A stretch of DNA of 14,111 nt from Bacillota bacterium (GTDB lineage Bacteria; Bacillota; Clostridia; Peptostreptococcales; Anaerovoracaceae), in assembly GCA_017538845.1 (NCBI GenBank), contig JAFYIC010000154.1:1-14111 (forward strand), read 5' to 3'. A model generated the notes under the pieces. That model was not told where the DNA came from and did not search any database. It saw nothing but the letters and a program-made list of their open reading frames with translations. This document shows positions 7,136 through 13,862 of the stretch, piece after piece. A program made the translations under genes and the position numbers. Every line of letters starts with the position of its first letter. Position 1 is the stretch's first letter.

Positions 7136-7214
7136 GTCGCGCACCTCCTTCGTATATTTCAGGCATATCATGCCGTATTCATCAAATTGATTCGAACCGT
7201 GTCGAACAGAGGGT

Positions 7215-7244
7215 ATTATAACACGATAAAATCATGCATTGCAA
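7215..7244 (-). promoter_or_regulatory. Strong promoter of rpmB
   Basis: On the minus strand TTGCAA (7239-7244) is followed after 18 bases by a perfect TATAAT (7215-7220), preceded by TGT (extended -10). Start predicted near 7208, giving a leader of about 72 nt. The leader contains two short inverted repeats, at 7191-7206 (TTCGA/TCGAA arms) and 7162-7174 (GGCAT/ATGCC arms), the second 27 bases before the start codon. Confidence 0.75.
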
Positions 7245-7251
7245 TGTTTTT

Positions 7252-7276
7252 TTCATAAAAATGCTTATTTTATGAA
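7252..7276. repeat. AT-rich 9-bp inverted repeat spanning the queA stop codon
   Basis: TTCATAAAA (7252-7260) and TTTTATGAA (7268-7276) are perfect inverted arms around a 7-base loop that includes part of the queA TAA. On the minus strand it is followed by A rather than T, so it is not a standard terminator. It may protect the 3' end of the ruv-queA message or simply be chance. Confidence 0.5.
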
Positions 7277-8323
7277 CATGGCGTCGCCGTAGCTGAAAAA
7301 CCTGTATTTTTCTCTGACTGCCTCTTCATAAACTTCAAGTATCTTCTCTCTGTCGTACAGAGCCGAAATGAGCATGAGCAGCGTGGACTTGGGAAGATGG
7401 AAATTGGTGATAAGGCTTTCTATGATCCTGAATTCGTAGCCCGGATATATGAATATATCAGTGCTTCCCGGACCGCTCTTAACCTGCCAGATTCCCTTAT
7501 CTTCATCAAAGTATGCGGCGCTCTCGACAGTCCTGGTGGACGTGGTGCCCACGGATATGATCCTGCGTCCTTCCTGTTTTGCCCTGTTTATGGATTCTGC
7601 CGTTTCTTCGTCTATGTGGTATTCCTCAAAATGCATATGGTGGTCTTCCACATTGTCCGCCTTGACCGGCCTGAACGTACCGATGCCCACATGAAGAGTA
7701 ACGTAGCAGAGTTTCACGCCCTTGTCCTCCGCTTTTTTCAGGAGTTCTTCCGTGAAATGAAGCCCTGCAGTAGGGGCAGCTACCGAGCCTTCCTCCCTGC
7801 AGTAGACCGTCTGATATCTGTCCCTGTCCTCATCGTCGCTCTGTCTCTCTATATACGGAGGAAGGGGCATCTTTCCCAGTTCCTCAAGCCTTTCCATGAA
7901 AATACCGTCATATGAAAACTCGACTATCCTGGTGCCGTCCGTACCATAGTCCAGAACTTCCGCTTCCAGCTTCTTTCCTTCTGCGCCTTCCCCGAAAACA
8001 ATGGTGTCACCGGGTTTCACACGCCTTCCCGGTCTGACCATGGTCTCCCATCTGTCATCTTTGATACGTTTTATGAGAAGGAACTCGATCTTTGCTCCGG
8101 TGCCTTTTCTTTCTCCGAATATCCTCGCCGGGAGCACCTTGGAATCATTGAGTATGAGATGATCTCCCTCCTCAAGATAATCGATGATATCACAAAAAAG
8201 GCGGTGTTCTGTTTTACCGCTTTTTCTGTCTACCACCAGCAGCCTGGAGCCGTCTCTCTTTTCAGCCGGCCGCTGGGCTATAAGTTCCTGTGGAAGATAA
8301 TAGTCAAAATCGTCTACTCTCAT
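7265..8323 (-). CDS. queA: S-adenosylmethionine:tRNA ribosyltransferase-isomerase
   Basis: QueA moves and isomerises the ribosyl part of SAM onto preQ1 at tRNA position 34, giving epoxyqueuosine, a late step in queuosine synthesis. The 352-residue product has the expected length and landmarks: [15 protein letters not shown] near the N-terminus, [15 protein letters not shown], the [16 protein letters not shown] block, [32 protein letters not shown], and [21 protein letters not shown] near the C-terminus. The start is the ATG at 8323, two bases after the ruvB TGA; a TTG two codons earlier overlaps that stop and is less likely. No good Shine-Dalgarno is visible, so translation probably depends on coupling to ruvB. 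The ruvB-queA adjacency is a common bacterial arrangement, often with tgt following; tgt is not here. Confidence 0.98.
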   Translation of the reverse strand: MRVDDFDYYLPQELIAQRPAEKRDGSRLLVVDRKSGKTEHRLFCDIIDYLEEGDHLILNDSKVLPARIFGERKGTGAKIEFLLIKRIKDDRWETMVRPGRRVKPGDTIVFGEGAEGKKLEAEVLDYGTDGTRIVEFSYDGIFMERLEELGKMPLPPYIERQSDDEDRDRYQTVYCREEGSVAAPTAGLHFTEELLKKAEDKGVKLCYVTLHVGIGTFRPVKADNVEDHHMHFEEYHIDEETAESINRAKQEGRRIISVGTTSTRTVESAAYFDEDKGIWQVKSGPGSTDIFIYPGYEFRIIESLITNFHLPKSTLLMLISALYDREKILEVYEEAVREKYRFFSYGDAMFIK

Positions 8324-8325
8324 AA

Positions 8326-9378
8326 TCAATCATCGATCGCATCATCCATACTGATCTGCTCTTCACCTGCTTCATCTGTCTGAGGTTCAAGGCCCAGATG
8401 TGTATATGCCATAGGAGAAGCCACTCTGCCCTTCGGCGTCCTGTATATGAGCCCGGACTGGATCAGATAAGGCTCCTGCACATCTTCTATGGTCACCCGC
8501 TCCTCCCCGAGGGATGCGGCAATCGTGTCTATGCCTACAGGTCCTCCGTTGAACCTGTTGATTATCGTCCTCAGGATCTCTCTGTCTATATGCTCAAGTC
8601 CCATCTCGTCAACGCCCAGAGCGCTCAGCGCTTCTCTGGTTATCTCCGTGTTGATCCTGCCGTCGCTTTTGACCTGCGAGAAGTCTCTTACTCTCTTCAT
8701 CATGCGGTTGGCGACACGGGGAGTCCCTCTTGATCTTCTGGCCATTTCACTGAGGGATTCTTCGTCCGCTTCCACGCTAAGGATGTTTGACGTCCTTCTG
8801 AGGATCTCTCTCAGTTCGTCTTCGTTATATAGTTCGAATTTGCATACAACTCCGAACCTGTCGCGCAGCGGCGCGGAAAGGCTTCCCGCCCTGGTGGTGG
8901 CTCCTATGAGCGTGAATTTTGAAAGATCAAGTCTGATGGACCTTGCCGACGGTCCTTTTCCGATGATTATATCCAGCGCAAAATCCTCCATCGCCGAGTA
9001 AAGCACTTCCTCAACGGATCTGTTGAGTCTGTGTATCTCGTCTATGAAGAGCACGTCATTCTCGTTCAGATTGGTAAGTATAGCCGCCAGATCCCCGGCT
9101 CTCTCGATGGCCGGTCCCGAAGTTATCCGTATATCCACTCCAAGCTCGTTGGCGATTATACCCGCCAGCGTTGTTTTGCCCAGTCCCGGAGGACCGTAAA
9201 AGAGCACGTGATCAAGAGGCTCGTTTCTCTTCTTTGCAGCTTCGATGAATATCTTCAGGTTGTCCGTGGCGCCTCTCTGTCCTACGTATTCGTCCAGATT
9301 CTGGGGTCTGAGCGTAGCCTCAGCTGCTTCTTCGGCATATCCTGCCGTTGTTTTCGTTATGCGTTCTTCCTGTTCCAT
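8326..9378 (-). CDS. ruvB: Holliday junction branch migration ATPase RuvB
   Basis: RuvB hexamers pump DNA through RuvA-bound Holliday junctions. The 350 residues contain [12 protein letters not shown] (23-34), Walker A GPPGLGKT (62-69), Walker [11 protein letters not shown] (111-120), sensor 1 GATTRAG (159-165) and the LRDRFG arginine-finger region (171-176). The C-terminal winged-helix part is [16 protein letters not shown] to [18 protein letters not shown]. The last 20 residues form a short acidic tail ([15 protein letters not shown]) beyond the usual end. The ATG at 9378 has AGAGGT upstream overlapping the ruvA TAG, so ruvA and ruvB are tightly coupled (9-base gap). Confidence 0.99.
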   Translation of the reverse strand: MEQEERITKTTAGYAEEAAEATLRPQNLDEYVGQRGATDNLKIFIEAAKKRNEPLDHVLFYGPPGLGKTTLAGIIANELGVDIRITSGPAIERAGDLAAILTNLNENDVLFIDEIHRLNRSVEEVLYSAMEDFALDIIIGKGPSARSIRLDLSKFTLIGATTRAGSLSAPLRDRFGVVCKFELYNEDELREILRRTSNILSVEADEESLSEMARRSRGTPRVANRMMKRVRDFSQVKSDGRINTEITREALSALGVDEMGLEHIDREILRTIINRFNGGPVGIDTIAASLGEERVTIEDVQEPYLIQSGLIYRTPKGRVASPMAYTHLGLEPQTDEAGEEQISMDDAIDD

Positions 9379-9387
9379 GATCTACCT

Positions 9388-9984
9388 CTAGAAAAGCGAC
9401 TTGAGCGCTTCCTTTATGTAATCTTCCGTGGTAAGTCCGCTGCCGCCCACCTTTGAAAGGGCGTTCACAGCTTCGCTCTTGCTGTATCCCAGGGCTATGA
9501 GCCCGTTTATGGCTTCTGTCTTTTCATCATTTGCCGCAGGTACGCCTTCTGCGCTCTGTATCTGCGGCGCGATATCCGCTGCCGAGCCTATCTTGTCCTT
9601 CAGTTCAAGCACGACTCTCTCTGCCGTCTTCTTTCCGATGCCGTTGGCTCTGGTAAGCGAAGCCGCGTCCTCAAATATGATGGCCTGCTTCACTTCATGT
9701 AGCGGCATTGCTGAAAGAATGGCCATTGCGGCCTTGGCGCCTACTCCGCTGACGGTCGTCAGCTTGTTGAATATGTCCATAGCTTCCCGTTCGGTGAATC
9801 CGTAAAGGCTGACATCGTCTTCCCTTACCTGCATTACAGTATATAGCATTATGTCATCACCATCTTTTTTGAGATAAGCCGCTGAATTGTCCGGCACATA
9901 GACCTCATATCCTATGCCCCCGGTCTCCACGACCACTCCGCCGTTGAACTTCATTGTAAGTGTTCCTTTTATATAATGGATCAT
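9388..9984 (-). CDS. ruvA: Holliday junction binding protein RuvA
   Basis: RuvA tetramers bind four-way junctions and recruit RuvB. The 198-residue protein has the N-terminal OB fold (1-62, MIHYIKGTL to SLYGF), two helix-hairpin-helix motifs (VSGVGAKAAMAIL about 78-90; GIGKKTAERVVLELKDKI about 115-132), a low-complexity linker (about 134-152) and the C-terminal RuvB-contact domain (EAINGLIALGYSKSEAVNAL). The ATG at 9984 has AGGAG seven bases upstream and starts 15 bp after the ruvC stop. Confidence 0.98.
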   Translation of the reverse strand: MIHYIKGTLTMKFNGGVVVETGGIGYEVYVPDNSAAYLKKDGDDIMLYTVMQVREDDVSLYGFTEREAMDIFNKLTTVSGVGAKAAMAILSAMPLHEVKQAIIFEDAASLTRANGIGKKTAERVVLELKDKIGSAADIAPQIQSAEGVPAANDEKTEAINGLIALGYSKSEAVNALSKVGGSGLTTEDYIKEALKSLF

Positions 9985-9999
9985 ATCTCGCTCCTGTCT

Positions 10000-10500
10000 T
10001 TACAGCCCCAGGGCCTTAAGCTTTTCATTGGTATTAGCCGCGTGTCCGTGGCATACAGCCGCAGCCAGAGCATCAGCCGTGTCATCCGGCTTCGGGATCT
10101 CATCCAGATTGAGTATGGTCTTGACCATCATCTGGACCTGTTTCTTTTCAGCGCGTCCGTATCCCACAAGCGCCTGCTTTATCTGAAGCGGCGTATACTC
10201 TGCTATATCAATACCTGAATTCGAACATGCAAGAAGCGCCACTCCTCTCGCCTGGCCTACCAGTATTGCGGTCTTGGCGTTGCTGTTGAAGAACAGTTCT
10301 TCTATAGACGCTACTTCCGGCTCATATTCAGTTATTATATCCATCAGTGAATTGTAAAGATGCTTCAGCCTGTCCGGCATGGGCGTGTCTTTATCGGTAG
10401 TGACCGCGCCGTATGCTACCGGCTTGAAGTTGTTTCCCTTTTTTTCTATGATACCGTATCCCAGGATGGCGTATCCCGGGTCGATCCCCAATATCCTCAT
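10000..10500 (-). CDS. ruvC: Crossover junction endodeoxyribonuclease RuvC
   Basis: RuvC cuts Holliday junctions with paired metal-dependent nicks, completing the RuvABC resolvasome encoded here as one operon. The 166-residue length is normal. The RNase H-like acidic residues are present: D7 in GIDPG, E67/E68 in SIEELFF, and D140/D143 in PDDTADALA. The basic DNA-binding stretch [15 protein letters not shown] (109-123) is also seen. The ATG at 10500 follows AGGGGAC. It is the first gene of the ruvCAB-queA unit, behind a promoter that contains a LexA-like palindrome. yebC, often found upstream of ruvC in other phyla, is absent; argR faces away instead. Confidence 0.98.
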   Translation of the reverse strand: MRILGIDPGYAILGYGIIEKKGNNFKPVAYGAVTTDKDTPMPDRLKHLYNSLMDIITEYEPEVASIEELFFNSNAKTAILVGQARGVALLACSNSGIDIAEYTPLQIKQALVGYGRAEKKQVQMMVKTILNLDEIPKPDDTADALAAAVCHGHAANTNEKLKALGL

Positions 10501-10570
10501 CAGATGTCCCCTGTGTCTGTTCGAGACTGCAGTTTCGTAAATCTGCGCGTTTTCCGCTTCTTTCTTTTAC

Positions 10571-10599
10571 ATGATAGCACACAAACATATGTTTGTCTA
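10571..10599 (-). promoter_or_regulatory. Promoter of ruvC-ruvA-ruvB-queA
   Basis: On the minus strand TAGACA (10594-10599, five of six to consensus) is followed after exactly 17 bases by TATCAT (10571-10576), preceded by TGC (extended -10). Start predicted near 10564, leader about 64 nt. A palindromic operator lies in the spacer. Confidence 0.75.
10581..10596. promoter_or_regulatory. Probable LexA (SOS) operator in the ruv promoter
   Basis: ACAAACATATGTTTGT is a perfect 16-bp palindrome filling most of the -35/-10 spacer and overlapping the -35 by three bases. It differs from the well-known Gram-positive LexA/DinR box core GAACATATGTTC only by G-to-A and C-to-T at the symmetric outer positions. 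Position and the SOS-type genes downstream support a repressor site. LexA as the binder is inference. Confidence 0.65.
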
Positions 10600-10641
10600 T
10601 TGTAAATATTGGTATTTTATACATCACTATGCATATTCTTC

Positions 10642-10671
10642 TTGCTATAGATTTTGCCCTCATGGTATAAT
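10642..10671 (+). promoter_or_regulatory. Promoter of argR-recN-cysK
   Basis: TTGCTA (10642-10647), 18-base spacer, perfect TATAAT (10666-10671) preceded by TGG (extended -10). Start predicted near 10678, leader about 47 nt. It fires away from the ruv promoter; the two -10 boxes are about 90 bp apart. I see no clear ARG box (TGAAT...ATTCA type) over it. Confidence 0.75.
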
Positions 10672-10691
10672 TATAAAAAATAATGTATCAA

Positions 10692-10710
10692 TAAAGCCTC
10701 AGCGGCTTTA
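10692..10710 (+). promoter_or_regulatory. Leader hairpin directly before the argR ribosome-binding site
   Basis: TAAAGCC (10692-10698) and GGCTTTA (10704-10710) form a 7-bp stem with loop TCAGC, ending one base before GAAGGAG. It is too short and lacks the T run of a terminator. It could stabilise the 5' end or tune ribosome access. Confidence 0.5.
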
Positions 10711-10724
10711 GAAGGAGTACATCT

Positions 10725-11174
10725 ATGCGTTACGCAAGACAGAACAAGATCCTTGAGCTCATCGAGACTCATGAGATCGAAACACAGGAAAAACTCAGCG
10801 CCCTTCTCAAGGAGAGCGGCTTTGACGTTACACAGGCTACCATCTCACGTGATATAAAAGAATTACAGCTCATCAAAACGCTTTCACCCAGCGGCAAGTA
10901 TATGTATGCGGCAGGTCTCAACCACGCAAATCCGGTTACCGACCGCTTCATAAAGATATTCCGTGAGACTATCAAATCCGTGTCATCATCCGGCAACATC
11001 ATAGTAGTCAAGACTCTGTCCGGATGCGCCAATGCGGCCGCGGAAGCCATCGACTCTCTTAACTTCCCACACATACTGGGCTCTATCGCAGGAGACAATA
11101 CCATCTTCCTGGTAGTTGAGCATCCTGAAGACAAAGATACTTTCATAACAGAGTTCAACAGTATGCTGGGATAA
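10725..11174 (+). CDS. argR: Arginine repressor ArgR/AhrC
   Basis: ArgR is a hexameric DNA-binding protein that senses L-arginine, represses arginine biosynthesis and in Bacillota often activates catabolism. The 149-residue length is standard. The N-terminal winged helix-turn-helix is visible as DVTQATISRDIKEL (34-47). The C-terminal oligomerisation and arginine-binding domain includes SGCANAAAEAIDSL and the conserved GSIAGDNTIFLV. The ATG follows AAGGAG by seven bases. argR (ahrC) upstream of recN is a classic Bacillota arrangement. No ARG box is obvious at its own promoter, so autoregulation cannot be read from the sequence. Confidence 0.97.
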   Translation: MRYARQNKILELIETHEIETQEKLSALLKESGFDVTQATISRDIKELQLIKTLSPSGKYMYAAGLNHANPVTDRFIKIFRETIKSVSSSGNIIVVKTLSGCANAAAEAIDSLNFPHILGSIAGDNTIFLVVEHPEDKDTFITEFNSMLG

Positions 11175-11201
11175 ACGCCTGAACAAGGAGAGGACCCCTG
11201 A

Positions 11202-12836
11202 ATGATATCTCATATAAGCATTAAAGATTTTGCCGTCATAAAGAACGCGGAAGTCGATTTTTTTGATGGCCTGAATATGATCACCGGCGAGACCGGTGCC
11301 GGCAAATCCATAGTCATCGAGGCCATAAGCCTCGCTCTGGGAAGCCGCGCAGACACTACCTTTATACGTACCGGGCAGGAAAAAGCCGTCGTTCAGCTTG
11401 CCTGCACCAAAGACGGCGAGGAATATGTGCTCACACGTGAGCTTTCCGCTGCGGGAAGAAATATCTGCAGGATAAACGGTGAAATGGTGTCTTTGTCTCA
11501 GCTGAAGGACTTCTGTAAGGATCTTGTGGACGTCCACGGCCAGTACGATCACCAGTCTCTTCTCGACCCCGAGAACCATATCAAACTGATAGATCTTTTT
11601 AATAAAGAATCAATACAGCCGCTGAAAGATTCAGTGGCAGATGCCTATGGGAAATACTCAGAGGCAAAGCACAGCCTTGACAGTCTGCTGGCCGCCCAGC
11701 GTGATGACGCCCGTCAGCGGGATTTCATGCAGTACGAACACGAAGAAATACAGAAAGCCGCCCTCACACCGGGTGAGGACAGCGATCTTACGGAGAGAAT
11801 CAATATACTTCAGAACAGCGAGAAAATATACGAGTCGCTGGCAGGCGCCTATGAAGCGCTTTCAGGCAGCACCGGCGAATCCTATAACGCCACGGATCTT
11901 GTGGGGAACAGTCTGGATCCCCTGCGTCAGATATCCGGGTATTCTGAGAATCTTTCCGATATAGAAAAAAGACTCAGCGAGACTTTTTATGAACTTCAGG
12001 ATCTGGCCGAAGAGATACGCATCGCAAAGGACAGCGTCGTTTTCAATCCCCAGGAACTCAATGACTCACTGGCAAGGCTCGATCTGATCGACAGTCTGAA
12101 GGCCAAATACGGTTCGTCCATTGAGGAAATACTTGCCTATGACGAGAAGATAACAGAAAAGCTCGGTTTTCTGGAAGACTCTGAGGGAAAGAAACGCGAA
12201 CTGGAGGAAGAAGTCAGAAAAACCGGGGAGCATCTTCAGAAATGCTCCGAGGAACTGAGCGCTCTCAGAAAAGAAACCGCAAAGGCACTGACAGATAAGA
12301 TGCAGGAAGAACTTGCAGGGCTCAACTTTGAGAATGCTGTGTTAGGTGTTGATTTTTCACGCAAAAACGAATACTCTATAGAAGGCTTTGACAAAGTCGA
12401 GTTCATGATCAGCACCAACAAAGGTGAAGAACTCAAGCCTTTGGCGAAGATCGCATCCGGAGGCGAAATGTCCAGAATAATGCTGGCCTTTAAAAAGACC
12501 GCCGGAGCGAATGACAATATACCGACGATGATCTTTGATGAGATAGACAGCGGCATCAGCGGCGTGACTGCCAGCGTAGTCGGCCGCAATCTTCTGGAAC
12601 TGTCAACAGACCATCAGATAATATGCATCACTCACCTGCCGCAGATAGCGGCGTTCGGGCAGACCAATTACCGGATATCAAAGTCGTCCGATGACAGCGC
12701 CACCTACACGAGCGTGGATCTGCTGGATGACGAAGAAAAAGTCCGTGTGATCGCCCGTCTGACAGGCGGTATGGATATTACAGAAAAAACTCTCGAAAAT
12801 GCGAGAGAGCTTATAGAAGGAGCCATGACCAAATGA
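11202..12836 (+). CDS. recN: DNA repair protein RecN (SMC-like)
   Basis: RecN is a cytoplasmic SMC-family ATPase recruited early to double-strand breaks. The 544 residues (family usually about 550-570) show Walker A GETGAGKS (29-36), a central coiled-coil pair (about 140-370), the ABC signature ASGGEMSR (418-425), Walker B TMIFDEID (442-449), and the switch histidine in THLPQ (477-481). The N-terminal MISHISIKDFAVIKNAEV is typical. The start ATG has AAGGAGAGG eight bases upstream and lies 27 bp after the argR stop. The stop overlaps the cysK start as ATGA. recN is often SOS-induced elsewhere, but no LexA-like palindrome is seen directly before it here. Confidence 0.98.
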   Translation: MISHISIKDFAVIKNAEVDFFDGLNMITGETGAGKSIVIEAISLALGSRADTTFIRTGQEKAVVQLACTKDGEEYVLTRELSAAGRNICRINGEMVSLSQLKDFCKDLVDVHGQYDHQSLLDPENHIKLIDLFNKESIQPLKDSVADAYGKYSEAKHSLDSLLAAQRDDARQRDFMQYEHEEIQKAALTPGEDSDLTERINILQNSEKIYESLAGAYEALSGSTGESYNATDLVGNSLDPLRQISGYSENLSDIEKRLSETFYELQDLAEEIRIAKDSVVFNPQELNDSLARLDLIDSLKAKYGSSIEEILAYDEKITEKLGFLEDSEGKKRELEEEVRKTGEHLQKCSEELSALRKETAKALTDKMQEELAGLNFENAVLGVDFSRKNEYSIEGFDKVEFMISTNKGEELKPLAKIASGGEMSRIMLAFKKTAGANDNIPTMIFDEIDSGISGVTASVVGRNLLELSTDHQIICITHLPQIAAFGQTNYRISKSSDDSATYTSVDLLDDEEKVRVIARLTGGMDITEKTLENARELIEGAMTK

Positions 12837-13762
12837 TTTATAACAACATACTTGAGGCAGTAGGCAACACACCTATGGTGAGACTTTCCAAGCTCACAGG
12901 GCCGGATGATGCCCAGGTGCTCGTAAAATATGAAGGCCTGAACATCGGCGGTTCAATAAAAACAAGGACCGCGCTGAAAATGATAACATCTGCAGAAGAA
13001 AGAGGTCTCATCTCTCCTGACAAGACTATCATAGTCGAGCCCACCAGCGGCAATCAGGGAATCGGACTCGCACTTGTTTCCGCAGTAAAGGGCTACAGAG
13101 CCGTGATCATAATGCCTGACTCGGTAAGCGCTGAGAGACGCTACCTGGTTTCCCAGTACGGCGCCGAAGTCAAACTCATACATGATGACGGGAATATCGG
13201 AGACTGCATCGAAGAGTGTATGGCGACTGCAAAGAGAATGGCCGCCGAGAACCCCAACGTCTTCATACCGGATCAGTTCTCCAACAGAGACAATCTCATG
13301 GCCCATATGGAAAACACCGCCCTTGAGATCTTAGAGCAGGTTCGCGGGCCTATCCACGGCTTCTGTTCCGGAGTCGGCACAGGCGGCACCATCACAGGTA
13401 TCGGCAGTATTCTCAGGGAGCACTTCCCGGATATCTATATCTGGGCATGCGAGCCGAAGAACGCGGCCATACTGTCAGGCGGAAATATCGGTACTCACCT
13501 GCAGATGGGCATCGGCGACGGACTGATCCCGGATATCCTGGATACAGAGATCTATGACACCATCTCCATCGTTACAGATGACGAAGCGATATACACGACC
13601 AAAGCTCTGGCCATGGAAGAAGGTATTCTCTGCGGTATCTCCAGCGGCACCAACGTATGCGTGGCCCTGAAGATGGCTAAACTTCTCGGTAAAGGAAAGA
13701 CAGTCGTTACTGTACTTCCGGATACGGGAGAAAGATACTTCAGCACACCGCTCTTTGAATAA
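12833..13762 (+). CDS. PLP-dependent cysteine synthase family protein (CysK-like)
   Basis: Fold-type II PLP enzyme of the cysteine synthase / cystathionine beta-synthase family; the likely reaction is O-acetylserine plus sulfide to cysteine. The 309-residue length fits. K43 in GGSIKTRTA is the expected PLP lysine. TSGNQGIG (71-78) is the substrate loop, GTGGT (182-186) holds the PLP phosphate, and ISSGT (269-273) is near the ring nitrogen. Compared with textbook CysK (S-V-K-D-R and T-S-G-N-T-G), Asp after the lysine-bearing stretch is Thr and the loop Thr is Gln, so substrate preference is uncertain and I give no symbol. Alternatives within the family are cystathionine beta-synthase-like or diaminopropionate-type synthases. 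It overlaps recN by four bases (ATGA) with AAGGAG 10 bases upstream, so it is translated from the argR-recN message. A terminator follows. Confidence 0.9.
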   Translation: MIYNNILEAVGNTPMVRLSKLTGPDDAQVLVKYEGLNIGGSIKTRTALKMITSAEERGLISPDKTIIVEPTSGNQGIGLALVSAVKGYRAVIIMPDSVSAERRYLVSQYGAEVKLIHDDGNIGDCIEECMATAKRMAAENPNVFIPDQFSNRDNLMAHMENTALEILEQVRGPIHGFCSGVGTGGTITGIGSILREHFPDIYIWACEPKNAAILSGGNIGTHLQMGIGDGLIPDILDTEIYDTISIVTDDEAIYTTKALAMEEGILCGISSGTNVCVALKMAKLLGKGKTVVTVLPDTGERYFSTPLFE

Positions 13763-13780
13763 AATGCGATAGGATTTAAC

Positions 13781-13806
13781 GACCCCGCTTTCATGCAGGG
13801 TCTTTT
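13781..13806 (+). terminator. Terminator of argR-recN-cysK
   Basis: GACCC (13781-13785) pairs with GGGTC (13798-13802); the stem continues with GC/GC past one mismatch and closes a loop of six bases. Four T follow, then ATT. It starts 18 bases after the cysK stop. Confidence 0.75.
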
Positions 13807-13816
13807 ATTGCAAAGA

Positions 13817-13845
13817 AAAAACACCGCCGTGAAAGCGGTGTTTTT
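13817..13845. terminator. Bidirectional terminator between convergent genes
   Basis: AAAAACACCGC and GCGGTGTTTTT form an 11-bp perfect stem with a 7-base loop, flanked by A and T tracts on both sides. On the minus strand it ends the APAEE-repeat gene 17 bases after its stop. On the plus strand it backs up the cysK terminator. Confidence 0.88.
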
Positions 13846-13862
13846 GTATTGCTTTTTCAGAA

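Noticed and set aside
7191..7206. TTCGAACCGTGTCGAA near the rpmB start as a LexA box
   Set aside because: Inner halves do not form GAAC-N4-GTTC; the repeat is imperfect and lies before a ribosomal protein gene.
7252..7276. Inverted repeat at the queA stop as an intrinsic terminator
   Set aside because: The stem is almost only A/T and is followed on the transcript by A, not T.
10628..10675. TATGCATA and TATAATTATA as ARG boxes
   Set aside because: Both are short AT-rich palindromes lacking the TGAAT/ATTCA halves; the second is mostly the -10 box.
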